This document shows, piece after piece, positions 17,678 to 26,089 of a stretch of DNA of 55,771 nt. The notes under the pieces were generated by a model. It made no database searches. It was not told where the DNA came from and worked only from the letters and a program-made list of their open reading frames with translations. Position 1 is the stretch's first letter; every line of letters begins with the position of its first letter. The position numbers were made by a program, and so were the translations under genes. Source of the stretch: Gemmatimonadota bacterium (lineage in GTDB: Bacteria; Latescibacterota; UBA2968; GCA-2709665); assembly GCA_028873695.1 (NCBI GenBank), contig JAPPNU010000058.1:1-55771 (forward strand), in the 5' to 3' direction.

Positions 17678-20305
17678 ATGCCGGTTCGGCCGGGTTCGGT
17701 CGTCGATTTCTGTAACGCGACGTTGCCGCTGCTGCACGCGAATACGGACGGCACACGGGTGCTGGAGGACGTGCGCGCCGTAGTGGCGACGGACCGATGG
17801 AATTCGTTCGACCGGTTCAGAGAGACCACCAGGTATCTGGTGAGCCGTTTCGAGGAATCAGGCGCGAAGGCGGAGGTGCATACCATGCGTACCGGCGGGT
17901 CCATCGGATCCGGGCGATGGATCATCCATAAAGCCGCGGACGTGCGCTCGGCGACAATGGACGTGATTCATCCGGTAAAGAAGCGTATTCTGGACTACGG
18001 CGAGAATCCCTGGCACGTGATTCAGTGGAGCGGCGCCACGCCGCCCGGAGGGATGGAGAACGAACTGGTGGTCGTGGATTCGAAGGAAGCCCTGAGCCGG
18101 GTCCCCCGGGGCGGGCTGGGCGGAAAGGTGGTGCTCACGCGAATGGAGCCGCGGGGAATGTTGCGGTCTTTCGCGGAAGCCGGCGCGGCGGCGGTGGTTA
18201 CGGATCACCCGGTGCCGAATCTGCCCGACGCGACCGCATGGACGAAATTCGGGTGGGGAGGCGTGCCGATCCAGGACGCGGCGGTTCAGATGGTGGGTCT
18301 GGTGTTATCCGAAAACCAGGGTAAGCGGCTGCGCGAGTTGATTTGCAGGCACGGCTCGCTGACGGTCCGGACCGACGTGGATATTCGGCATTATGCCGGC
18401 ACTCACGATCAGGTGAGCGGGGTCGTGCCGGGAGCGGCCGACCCTCAGGATGAAGTATGGGCGCTTGCGCACAGCGCGGAGCCGGGCGCGATCGACAATG
18501 CATCCGGCGTGGCGCTCTGCCTCGAGATCGCCCGCGTGCTCGAGCAGTTGATCGCGGCCGGTAAGCTGTCACGGCCCCGGCGCACGATCCGCCTGATGTG
18601 TGCCTATGAGTGTCACGGGTTCTTCAAGTACCTGGAGGACACGCAGCGACTGCAGACCCCTCTCGCGGGCGTCGTGATCGATTCGGTGGGAAGCAAACCG
18701 TCCGTCTGCGGGGGACGGATCGAATGGCACGCCACGATTCCGATGTCGGCCGGTTTCGTAGACAGGCTGGGCGAGACGATTCTGACGGAAACGCTCCGAC
18801 TGCAGAATCCCGGCTATCGTTTGTTTATGGAACCGTTTCAACCCACGTCGGATACGCTGATCGGCGATCCGAAATACGGGTTTCCGTGTCCCTGGCTTAC
18901 CACGCATCACGACAGGCCCGGGCGGGGTTTCGACGCCTACCATTCATCCGCGGACACGCCGGATCTGTTGAGTACAGGGGGGCTGGCTGCCTGCGCGACG
19001 GCCATGGCGGGCTATCTGTACTGGCTGGCGGACGCGGGTACAGCGGAGATCGTGGATGTCGCCGCCGCGGAAACCGCGCGGACGGTCGGGCGGTTGGAAG
19101 GGGAGAGCCCGTCCGTCGAGCAGGTCGAATACGAACGCGAGCAGCACCGGGTCATCCTGGAGAAACTAGAACGCTGGATGTGGGGAGGGCGACGGCGGGA
19201 CGTCCTGGCCCGGTTCGCCGAACACGAGCGGGAGGTGAGGGAAGCCGCCCGGAGCGCGTCGAAGGGCAAGAGAAGAACGCGTCGCGGGCGCGTTGAAGGC
19301 GGGGACCGGATACCGAGGCGCACCCGTCTGCTGTCACCCATAGGTGAGAATACGCCGGCAGAGATCGCCGCCCGGATCCGCAGGACGGGGCTTTCGCCCT
19401 GGGCGCTGTTCTGGGCGGACGGCAACCGGACGCTCCGCGAGATCGCGCAGGCCGTCGCGAGCGAGACCGGGAACGCGGTCCGGACGGAGCGCGTAATCGA
19501 ATATTTCGAAGCCCACAGCGACCTGGGATACGTGGAACTGATCGGCGAATCGGAACGGGTGACGCGCGAACGTCTGATGAAGGACCTCGACGCGCTTGGC
19601 CTCGCCAGGGGCATGGACGTCATGGTGCATAGCTCACTGTCATCGATCGGACACGTGGTGGGCGGCGCGGATGCCGTAATCGAGTCGCTGCTGGCGGTGA
19701 TCGGAAAGCGCGGAACGCTCATGATGCCGTCGTTTCATCACCGGGCCGCACGGGTGTACAATCCGATGACGACGCCGACGACCAACGGCGCGATCCCTGA
19801 CGCGTTCTGGCGGCGACCGGACGCGGTCAGAAGCGACCATCCGACGCACGCCGTGGCTGCCGTGGGACCGCGGGCCGAAGCCTATTGCAGGGACCACGGC
19901 AGGAAGGGACTCTGGACGCCGGACAGCCCGATCGGCCGGCTAGTGCACGGAAACGGGCACATCGTGCTGCTCGGCGTCGATCACAACGCCACGACTGCAT
20001 ACCACGTGGCGGAGTTATCGGTGCCCTGCGGCTGCATCGATCCGTTCGGGAATACCGATCTTGTCGTACCGGCCGACGGCAACGTGCAACGGGTCCCGGG
20101 GCTGGCATTCAGGTCCGCGCTGTGTCCGGTGCCGCCGGGGAAACTGAACAGGGCGCTGGATCGCAGGGGGAGGCAGCGCCGCGGAAAAGTGGGCAGGGCC
20201 GACTCGATCTTCGTCCCGGCAATTGAGGTCTGGAAAGCGCGGCGGGATCATCTCCGGCGCGTCTGTCCGGCCTGTGACATCAAGCCCCGGATCGTGGCTG
20301 TGTAG
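17678..20305 (+). CDS. Fusion of M28-type peptidase and aminoglycoside N(3)-acetyltransferase-like domains
   Basis: 875 residues. The N-terminal half resembles M28 aminopeptidases with an inserted PA-like region: a metal-site segment AHSAEPGAIDNASGVA (about 264-280), YECHGFF (about 308-315, with Cys where the second Glu of the usual EE pair stands) and YHSSADTPDLL (about 425). Residues about 560-630 look like a winged-helix-type linker. From about 635 there is an AAC(3)-family domain with HSSLSSIGHVVGGADAV, RSDHPTHAVAAVG and TTAYHVAE, the conserved acetyl-CoA and catalytic-histidine regions. The reading frame is continuous, so the fusion is real. The ATG at 17678 follows a GGAG-type site. It may deacylate or hydrolyse and then N-acetylate one amino compound. 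It is not evidence of antibiotic resistance. Confidence 0.8.
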   Translation: MPVRPGSVVDFCNATLPLLHANTDGTRVLEDVRAVVATDRWNSFDRFRETTRYLVSRFEESGAKAEVHTMRTGGSIGSGRWIIHKAADVRSATMDVIHPVKKRILDYGENPWHVIQWSGATPPGGMENELVVVDSKEALSRVPRGGLGGKVVLTRMEPRGMLRSFAEAGAAAVVTDHPVPNLPDATAWTKFGWGGVPIQDAAVQMVGLVLSENQGKRLRELICRHGSLTVRTDVDIRHYAGTHDQVSGVVPGAADPQDEVWALAHSAEPGAIDNASGVALCLEIARVLEQLIAAGKLSRPRRTIRLMCAYECHGFFKYLEDTQRLQTPLAGVVIDSVGSKPSVCGGRIEWHATIPMSAGFVDRLGETILTETLRLQNPGYRLFMEPFQPTSDTLIGDPKYGFPCPWLTTHHDRPGRGFDAYHSSADTPDLLSTGGLAACATAMAGYLYWLADAGTAEIVDVAAAETARTVGRLEGESPSVEQVEYEREQHRVILEKLERWMWGGRRRDVLARFAEHEREVREAARSASKGKRRTRRGRVEGGDRIPRRTRLLSPIGENTPAEIAARIRRTGLSPWALFWADGNRTLREIAQAVASETGNAVRTERVIEYFEAHSDLGYVELIGESERVTRERLMKDLDALGLARGMDVMVHSSLSSIGHVVGGADAVIESLLAVIGKRGTLMMPSFHHRAARVYNPMTTPTTNGAIPDAFWRRPDAVRSDHPTHAVAAVGPRAEAYCRDHGRKGLWTPDSPIGRLVHGNGHIVLLGVDHNATTAYHVAELSVPCGCIDPFGNTDLVVPADGNVQRVPGLAFRSALCPVPPGKLNRALDRRGRQRRGKVGRADSIFVPAIEVWKARRDHLRRVCPACDIKPRIVAV

Positions 20306-20340
20306 ACGTACATACCGGCAACCGGAGAGGATTGACCGCG

Positions 20341-21636
20341 ATGAATACCGCGCGATCCACGGCGCTCTTCGATGCGAGTTCCCGCTACCTGGCGATGGGG
20401 GTGTCTTCCGGGATGAGGCGCGCCGTGACCTCGCCGCCGCTCTTCTTCGAACGGGCGGAGGGGCCCTATTACTACGACGTGGACGGGAACCGACTGCTGG
20501 ACTACACGCTGGCGTGGGGGCCGTTGATCCTGGGGTCGAACCACCCGGAGCTGAACGCGGCGGTGACGGCGGCGCTCCGGAAATCATATACCCTGGGCGC
20601 CCAGCATCCCGGCGAGGTCGCGTTCGCGAAACTGCTGGTGGAAACGCTCCCCGGCGTGGAACAGGTGATTTTTTCGAATACGGGTTCCGAAGCCGTTCAG
20701 GCGGCGCTGCGGCTTGCCCGCGCAGGCACCGGACGGGTGAAATTCGTTAAATTCGAGGGGCACTACCACGGCTGGTTGAACAATATCCTGGTGAGTTACC
20801 ACGAATCCGACGAAGCCCTCGGCGCTCCGGAGGCGCCCCGGGTCGTGGCCGCGTGCGGGGGCCAGCCTGCGGCCGAATTCGCGGACACCATAACGCTTCC
20901 CTGGAACCGTTTCGACCTGCTGGAAGACCTGTTCGCCAGGCGGGGCCGGGAAATCGCAGCGGTGATCACCGAGCCGGTGCTGGCCAACTCCGGATCTATC
21001 ATGCCCGGGGAGGGGTTCCTGAAGGGAGTGGTCGACCTGTGCCGGAACCAGGGCGCGGTTTCGATATTCGACGAAGTGATAACGGGTTTCCGTCTTGCCC
21101 TCGGCGGCGCTCGGGAATACTTCAACGTCATCCCCGATCTGTCGGTTTACGCAAAGGCCCTTGCCGGCGGATTCACGCTTTCCGCCGTGGCAGGCTCTCG
21201 GAGGATGTTCGACGTACTCAGAAACGGCGCGACGATCCACGCGGGGACGTATAACGGCAGCACGGTCAACCTGGCCGCGGGGCTTGCGACGGTGAGGATT
21301 CTTGGCGCAAATCCCACGGCCTTCCGGCAGATGCATGGGCATGGATACGCGATTCAGCAGGCGATAGAATCGGCCGCGGCCCGCGGGGGAATCCCGGTTT
21401 GCATTTCGGGAGCGGGTACCGTCTTCAACGTTCACTTTGGCGTTGAGGCTCCGCCCGTGCATTACAGGGACCTCAAAAAAACGGATATGGCGCTCTACTC
21501 CAGGTTCCGGGCCGGCATGCTGGAGGAGGGTATACAGTTGCTGCCCGATGGCCGCTGGTACGTGGGCCTGACTCATGGCGACGAGGAATTGAATCTGGTG
21601 CGTGCGGCAGTCAGGTCGGTTGTCGCGGACCTTTAG
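20341..21636 (+). CDS. Class-III PLP aminotransferase, glutamate-1-semialdehyde aminomutase-like
   Basis: 431 residues from the ATG at 20341, with GGAGAGG well placed upstream; a TTG three codons earlier is too close to that site. The family transfers amino groups with PLP. Visible blocks include FSNTGSEAVQAALRLAR, GHYHGW, the cofactor-binding IFDEVITGFR and the Schiff-base lysine in YAKALAGGF (about residue 271). It resembles HemL but sits 35 bp after the M28-AAC(3) fusion rather than among haem genes. A role in making or degrading an amino sugar or amino acid is therefore more likely than haem synthesis. Confidence 0.85.
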   Translation: MNTARSTALFDASSRYLAMGVSSGMRRAVTSPPLFFERAEGPYYYDVDGNRLLDYTLAWGPLILGSNHPELNAAVTAALRKSYTLGAQHPGEVAFAKLLVETLPGVEQVIFSNTGSEAVQAALRLARAGTGRVKFVKFEGHYHGWLNNILVSYHESDEALGAPEAPRVVAACGGQPAAEFADTITLPWNRFDLLEDLFARRGREIAAVITEPVLANSGSIMPGEGFLKGVVDLCRNQGAVSIFDEVITGFRLALGGAREYFNVIPDLSVYAKALAGGFTLSAVAGSRRMFDVLRNGATIHAGTYNGSTVNLAAGLATVRILGANPTAFRQMHGHGYAIQQAIESAAARGGIPVCISGAGTVFNVHFGVEAPPVHYRDLKKTDMALYSRFRAGMLEEGIQLLPDGRWYVGLTHGDEELNLVRAAVRSVVADL

Positions 21637-21674
21637 GGCGCGTTCTGCGCACCGTATCTGCGCGGTCAAAAGCC

Positions 21675-21703
21675 TTGACAACGTCGGGGCGTTATGGTAA
21701 AAT
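21675..21703 (+). promoter_or_regulatory. Strong sigma70-type promoter
   Basis: TTGACA (21675-21680), a 17-base spacer, then TAAAAT (21698-21703). Both boxes are at or one base from consensus. Transcription should start near 21710 and give a leader of about 60 nt before the UVR-domain gene. It separates the aminotransferase run from the UVR/hflX unit. Confidence 0.8.
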
Positions 21704-21767
21704 CACAAAGAAACCCGGAATACCCGTTCGTTTCGAAGTTCAGGCGGGAGTCTGGAGGAAAACGTCT

Positions 21768-22544
21768 ATGGGGATGGATGACATTCAGCCGCTTCTGGAT
21801 AGCTGGCCGTTCGAGCCCGACAAGCTCTGTGTGAGGAGAATCAAGGGGAGGGACGGCAGGGAAAAGATCCAGCTCCGCGTGGAGATGGGGATCCTCCAGA
21901 TGGAGGTCGCCGGACGCCCCGACGGGCAGCGTCCTCACGGATACGAGTCTCTGCTCCACTACTACAAGGAAAAAGCGGGAACGGCGTTAAGGGACTCGAA
22001 GTCGTTCAACCTCGATCCCGAAGTCTGCCTGACGCTCCAGGTTGAAGGGCTTCAGTATTACCACCGGCGGATCAGCTTTCTGGAGCTCGGTGAATATCGA
22101 CTTGCCCAGGAGGATGCTCAGCGAAACCTCGACATGTTCGACTTCGTCAAGGAATTCGCGCGGGAAGATGAGGACAGCATGGTTCTCGAGCAGTACAGAC
22201 CCTTCGTGATAGGGCATCGCGTGCGTGCGGTGGTTCTTCAGGAACTGGAAGCCGAGAATTTCGATCGGGCGCTTCTGGAAATCAACAACGGTATCGAAGA
22301 AATCCAGGGTTTTTACAAAGACTACGACCGGCCCGACCTGGTGGAAGACAGCGAAGAGGTCGTATTCCTGAAGGAGTGGGCGGACGAGATCCGAAAAGAT
22401 CGGCCGAGGCCCTTGTTTCAAGACCTTAAGGAACAACTCAGCGAGGCTGTTGCAATTGAAGATTTCGAACGGGCGGCGCAGCTTCGGGATCAGCTCCAGG
22501 CGCTTTCCCCCAGGGCGGAGCCACAGCCCGGGACAGGAAAATAG
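21768..22544 (+). CDS. UVR-motif (UvrB/UvrC) domain-containing protein
   Basis: 258 residues from the ATG at 21768, with GGAGG nine bases before it. The C-terminal residues about 215-245 (LKEQLSEAVAIEDFERAAQL and onward) match the UVR helical hairpin that mediates UvrB-UvrC contact and is also found in McsA and Clp-related adaptors. The middle is rich in acidic, helical, TPR-like sequence (YHRRISFLELGEYRLAQEDA). No nuclease or ATPase motif is seen. It is followed 48 bp later by hflX, with which it shares the promoter at 21675-21703. Its function is unknown; a protein-interaction role is likely. Confidence 0.78.
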   Translation: MGMDDIQPLLDSWPFEPDKLCVRRIKGRDGREKIQLRVEMGILQMEVAGRPDGQRPHGYESLLHYYKEKAGTALRDSKSFNLDPEVCLTLQVEGLQYYHRRISFLELGEYRLAQEDAQRNLDMFDFVKEFAREDEDSMVLEQYRPFVIGHRVRAVVLQELEAENFDRALLEINNGIEEIQGFYKDYDRPDLVEDSEEVVFLKEWADEIRKDRPRPLFQDLKEQLSEAVAIEDFERAAQLRDQLQALSPRAEPQPGTGK

Positions 22545-22592
22545 AATCGGGCCGCTGGCGCGGCGTTGAATGTTCGGGAGGTGATCCTTCTA

Positions 22593-23894
22593 TTGGCAGT
22601 GCATGAAATACTCACCAGGAAGGAGCCGGAACGCGCGATTCTGGTTGGTATGACGCTTTCCGGCCATGCGTCCTGGGATGCAAAAGACACCCTGAATGAG
22701 CTTGCGCAGCTTGCGGATACGGCGGGAGCGCAGGTTGTGGACCGGATCGTGCAGGAGCGGGAAAGCATCGACCCGGCTTTTTTTATCGGCCGGGGCAAGG
22801 CTGAGGAACTTGCGCGGCGCGTCAAGCGACTCAGCGCGCACCTGGTGATTTTCGATGATGACCTGTCGCCCGCCCAGTTCAAGAACCTGGAGGAACTCGC
22901 GGGCGTCAACGTCATCGACAGGAGCCGGCTGATTCTGGACATTTTCGCCGGTCGGGCCAAAACCCGCGAAGCACAGACACAGGTGGAGTTGGCGCAGCTC
23001 AACTATCTGCTGCCGCGTCTGACGCGCCGGTGGACGCATCTGTCGCGCCAGGCCGGCCACGGCGGAACAACGGGCGGAATCGGGACGCGGGGACCGGGCG
23101 AGACCCAGCTGGAAGTGGACCGGCGGGCGCTGCGGAGTCGTATCGGGGTACTGACCAGAGCGCTTAACAGAATCGCCCGTCGCCGCGTACTCGGACGCAA
23201 ACAGCGGACGGATGCGTTTCGTGTCTCCCTGGTGGGCTATACAAATGCAGGTAAGTCTACATTGATGCGCGCGCTTTCCGGCGCCGACGTACTGGTGGAA
23301 GACCGCTTGTTCGCAACGCTGGATTCCACGACCCGCCGGGTATTTCTGGGGTATAATCGTGAGGTCCTGCTGACCGATACGGTCGGCTTCATTCGAAAGC
23401 TTCCTCATCACCTTGTCGCATCGTTCAGGAGCACCCTGGAGGAGGCGGTGGATGCGGACCTGTTGCTGCATGTTGTCGACGCCAGTCATCCCAGGTGCGA
23501 AGATCAGATAGCGTCGGTGTATGAAACCCTTCAGGGTCTGGGCATTGCGGAGTATCCCACGTTGATGGCTTTCAACAAGATCGACCTTTTTGGCGATCCG
23601 GAGATGCAGCGCCGCCTGCGGACCGGGTTTCCCGATGGCATCTGGGTCTCCGCGCAGGAAGCCCGGGGCCTGGACGACCTGCGTTGGGCGATTTACGACC
23701 GGCTCGAGGGGCGGCGAACGGTGATGAATCTGCGCATTCCACAGGCGGAAGGAAAGCTGCTCTCGGAATTGTACCGGGTGGGCGAAATACTGAATACCGC
23801 CTATGAAGGAAACGACGTGCTGCTGGAGGTCAAACTGAGCCAGCAGAATACGAGGCGGCTTCTGCCTGATGGAAGGTTTCGGATCAAGCGTTAA
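22593..23894 (+). CDS. hflX: Ribosome-associated GTPase HflX
   Basis: 433 residues from a TTG at 22593, chosen because GGGAGGTGA ends eight bases before it; a GTG two codons later is also possible. HflX splits stalled ribosomes in a GTP-dependent way. The N-terminal HflX domain (IGRGKAEEL, then FDDDLSPAQFKNLEE and DRSRLILDIFAGRA) precedes the glycine-rich GTRGPGETQLEVDRR. The G domain has GYTNAGKST (G1, about residue 215), DTVGF (G3) and NKID (G4). It converges on the bactofilin gene, and a large hairpin terminator lies between them. Confidence 0.95.
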   Translation: MAVHEILTRKEPERAILVGMTLSGHASWDAKDTLNELAQLADTAGAQVVDRIVQERESIDPAFFIGRGKAEELARRVKRLSAHLVIFDDDLSPAQFKNLEELAGVNVIDRSRLILDIFAGRAKTREAQTQVELAQLNYLLPRLTRRWTHLSRQAGHGGTTGGIGTRGPGETQLEVDRRALRSRIGVLTRALNRIARRRVLGRKQRTDAFRVSLVGYTNAGKSTLMRALSGADVLVEDRLFATLDSTTRRVFLGYNREVLLTDTVGFIRKLPHHLVASFRSTLEEAVDADLLLHVVDASHPRCEDQIASVYETLQGLGIAEYPTLMAFNKIDLFGDPEMQRRLRTGFPDGIWVSAQEARGLDDLRWAIYDRLEGRRTVMNLRIPQAEGKLLSELYRVGEILNTAYEGNDVLLEVKLSQQNTRRLLPDGRFRIKR

Positions 23895-23971
23895 GCTGAA
23901 GGTCGATCGGATCAGGAATCGCCCGGCGCGATCGACGGAATCCAGCATCGAGGATTGAATTACGGTCACAT

Positions 23972-24012
23972 GACAGAGGCGTTTGCGGTTCGCTGCCGCA
24001 AACGCCTCTGTC
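23972..24012. terminator. Bidirectional hairpin terminator between hflX and the bactofilin gene
   Basis: A perfect 17-bp stem (GACAGAGGCGTTTGCGG paired with 23996-24012) with a 7-base loop. It is followed by a T-containing tract on the plus side (CTGTTCTTC) and by TGTGACC on the other. Its position between convergent genes fits a shared terminator. Confidence 0.8.
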
Positions 24013-24035
24013 TGTTCTTCGGACGCGCGTTGTGT

Positions 24036-24455
24036 TCAGGCTGATGCCTCCTCCGGCTCTCCGGCTTCGACGTCCCGCGTCTCGGCGTGCCGTGACAGCT
24101 CGCTGTCATCGCCGGCGGTACACTTGCCCTTGATGATGGCCCCTTCTTCGACGACGATCGAACGCGCGGCGATATCTCCCGCAAAGACGGCGCTGGCTTC
24201 CAGCTTGACGCTGCCTTCGGCTTCAAGATTTCCCGTGACTTCCCCGCCGATTACCGCGTCTCTCACCCTGACGATTTCGGCTTCGACCTTGCCGGTAGGT
24301 CCGATGACGAGGGTGCCGGAAGCATGTAACTCGCCCTTGAGCGTTCCGTCCAAACGGATACTCTCATCAGTCTTTACATAACCTTCCATCACCGTGTCTT
24401 TGCCAATCACCGTTTTGATGGCTTCCTTTTCCAGCTTCTGTTTGAACCCTAACAT
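24036..24455 (-). CDS. Bactofilin (polymer-forming cytoskeletal protein)
   Basis: 139 residues, typical bactofilin size. These proteins polymerise without nucleotide into filaments at the membrane and help place cell-wall enzymes. The right-handed beta-helix core shows the usual short repeats with glycine turns: TVMEGYVKTDESIRLDGTLKG, then LVIGPTGKVEAEI, DAVIGGEVTGNL and AIIKGKCTA. Flanks are short and polar, with an acidic C-terminus. It follows, on the same strand, a membrane protein resembling the N-terminal part of a LytM peptidase. That is the classical neighbour of bactofilins, though the catalytic domain is missing here. Confidence 0.92.
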   Translation of the reverse strand: MLGFKQKLEKEAIKTVIGKDTVMEGYVKTDESIRLDGTLKGELHASGTLVIGPTGKVEAEIVRVRDAVIGGEVTGNLEAEGSVKLEASAVFAGDIAARSIVVEEGAIIKGKCTAGDDSELSRHAETRDVEAGEPEEASA

Positions 24456-24600
24456 TTCAATGCCCGCTTGAGCGTGTTTCCCCTGTTCCTGATGGCCGGG
24501 AATTCAACCGGTCTTGCGCTGCGCGGCCGAACACCCGCACTGACGGCGGGCCGACGATGCCGCTGAGGGGCCGGTGTCGTCTTCTCACACGATACCGAAT

Positions 24601-25047
24601 TCATCTGGAAACGATGGTATCGCGCGTTGACGCCGGCGAACGCTTGGCGACGTTGGCAACCGTCGGGCCTTCCCTTCCAATCACTGCCGTGCTATCCGTT
24701 GAACCGGTATTCGCGTGTGCCGCCGGCGCCAATTCGGAATCGGGCAACAGCATCTGACGCAGTTTCTGATCGGTTCCCTGGATTCGCTTGAGGGTGAGCG
24801 CCAGTTCTTCTACCCGGGCGACTTCCGTGTGCAGCTTTCTGTTTTCTTCCGTGAGCGTGTGCGCCGTCTGTCTCCACTCCTGAATCTTCCAGATGAAGGC
24901 GAATTCCAGGACCAGCATGACAAGAAGCAGGAGAAACGCGCCGGTCACCACCCGCAACGACCGGTAGCCGAGTTTAAAAACGACTGTACGCGAACCGTCA
25001 TTGGGGACAAACAGGACCGACATCTGCCTGCGTTTCTGTGTGGGCAC
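24601..25047 (-). CDS. Membrane/coiled-coil stub of an M23 (LytM) peptidase-type protein, no catalytic domain
   Basis: 148 residues from a GTG at 25047, which has AGGAGG eight bases upstream; an ATG ten codons later is an alternative. The start VLFVPNDGSRTVVFKLGYRSL, one membrane helix (ALLLVMLVLEFAFIW-like, about residues 33-55), and a coiled coil (TLTEENRKLHTEVARVEELA) ending in RIQGTDQKLRQMLL are the standard N-terminal half of bactofilin-linked M23 peptidases. The HxxxD and HxH zinc motifs are absent; only about 30 polar residues follow, then the stop. The 145 bp before the bactofilin gene cannot encode the missing domain. It may be a natural scaffold or a truncated remnant. Confidence 0.7.
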   Translation of the reverse strand: MPTQKRRQMSVLFVPNDGSRTVVFKLGYRSLRVVTGAFLLLLVMLVLEFAFIWKIQEWRQTAHTLTEENRKLHTEVARVEELALTLKRIQGTDQKLRQMLLPDSELAPAAHANTGSTDSTAVIGREGPTVANVAKRSPASTRDTIVSR

Positions 25048-25192
25048 GCGGTTCGCCTCCTGATCGGATGATTTCAAATGCCGCCGGCGACAGGCAGGCC
25101 GCAGGGCGCTGCATCGACCGGATGACCCGGGAGCCGGCGCGGAATCGTTTTTCCCTTTTCGTCCGGTCCCGACCCCGCCGCGACGCTCCTTG

Positions 25193-25221
25193 AGGTTAGG
25201 TTCCGGACCTGACTTTGTCAA
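25193..25221 (-). promoter_or_regulatory. Promoter for the LytM-stub/bactofilin pair
   Basis: On the minus strand TTGACA (25216-25221), 17 bases, then TAACCT (25193-25198). The -35 is perfect; the -10 keeps only the TA...T positions plus one. It lies about 145 bases before the GTG at 25047. Confidence 0.5.
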
Positions 25222-25302
25222 GAGATTTGAGACGCGCCGCCGCCGGTGGGCCGGATTCCAACTTCGGGAAAACGGCGCTGCGCGCGGACCCCGGGCTCGC
25301 GT

Positions 25303-25464
25303 TTATGCGCGTCTTTGCAGCAGCCAGCCGGCCAGGAAAATCAGACCGCCGATGACGGCCAGGCGCAACTCCCGGCCGATGTCTTCTTCGTACAGGCCGA
25401 CGAACAGGCCGTACCCCATGTAGATCAGACCCGCAAGTTGAAGGGTGCGAGCAAGCAGGCGCAT
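25303..25464 (-). CDS. Small membrane protein, 53 residues
   Basis: The ATG at 25464 has GAGGTG just upstream, so it is preferred to the longer open frame. Two hydrophobic helices are visible: LAGLIYMGYGLFVGLY and LAVIGGLIFLAGWLL, separated by the charged EEDIGREL, with an RR-rich end. Short two-helix proteins like this are common beside envelope genes. No family name can be given. It is 81 bp upstream of the promoter of the LytM-stub gene. Confidence 0.65.
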   Translation of the reverse strand: MRLLARTLQLAGLIYMGYGLFVGLYEEDIGRELRLAVIGGLIFLAGWLLQRRA

Positions 25465-26089
25465 TTGACACCTCGTCCACGCCGCCACCGGTCCCGTAAT
25501 TGGCCGGGAATGTCGAGACAGGGGAAGGCTTCCGTTACCCGTAATGACATTAAGAATTCGACGACTTGCAGTCAATAGTACAGGTCGGCACCACGGTGGA
25601 ATCCGGCAGTAGCGTGCCCCGAGGCATTCATGATTCCCCCTTACAGTTGAGCCGGAAACCGGAAACGGCGCGTTATATGATTGCTGGACATGCGGCCATG
25701 CACCGGTCCTTTGACCGGTCCATTGCAAGAAGGTGAATTGACTCGTCTGTAAGGTTAAATGTTGGGTATCGTGGATATGGTGTGCAAAATGTGCACGGTG
25801 TTGAGGGGAGGAACCCCTGAGTTGGCGTGGCCTTGGACGGGTGCGAATTCACACGCTTGAGTCACGACCACATCGGCCGGGAGCCGGATTTGGAGCGCTG
25901 TTACGCGCAATACTGGCAGGAGAGCGCCAATTTTCTGATGTGAACAACAAGCGTCCCTGGACAGAGGCGAGTAATCCAGGTTATTCGGGCGAATTCTGTC
26001 ACGGTCGTAGGTGCCTAAGCTCAGGGATCAGGCTACAGATGTACTACGCTAGAGATGCCATCGGCGCCGGAGTGGGAACACATTGAACT
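25465..26089. other. 625-bp non-coding stretch at the edge of the low-G+C islet
   Basis: No convincing gene. Visible structures are a short inverted repeat ACCGGTCCTTTGACCGGT (25704-25721) and a GGGGAGGAACCCC hairpin (about 25806-25818). Base composition drops from here rightwards. A 33-codon frame at about 25759-25860 with a CKMC pair exists but has no supporting evidence. This is a plausible junction of acquired DNA. Confidence 0.45.

Noticed and set aside
19600..20305. AAC(3)-like domain as an antibiotic-resistance gene
   Set aside because: The domain is fused to a peptidase inside a metabolic run, and many AAC(3)-fold proteins act on other amines; resistance cannot be claimed.
25759..25860. 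33-codon frame with a CKMC motif
   Set aside because: Too short, weak ribosome-binding site and no family resemblance.
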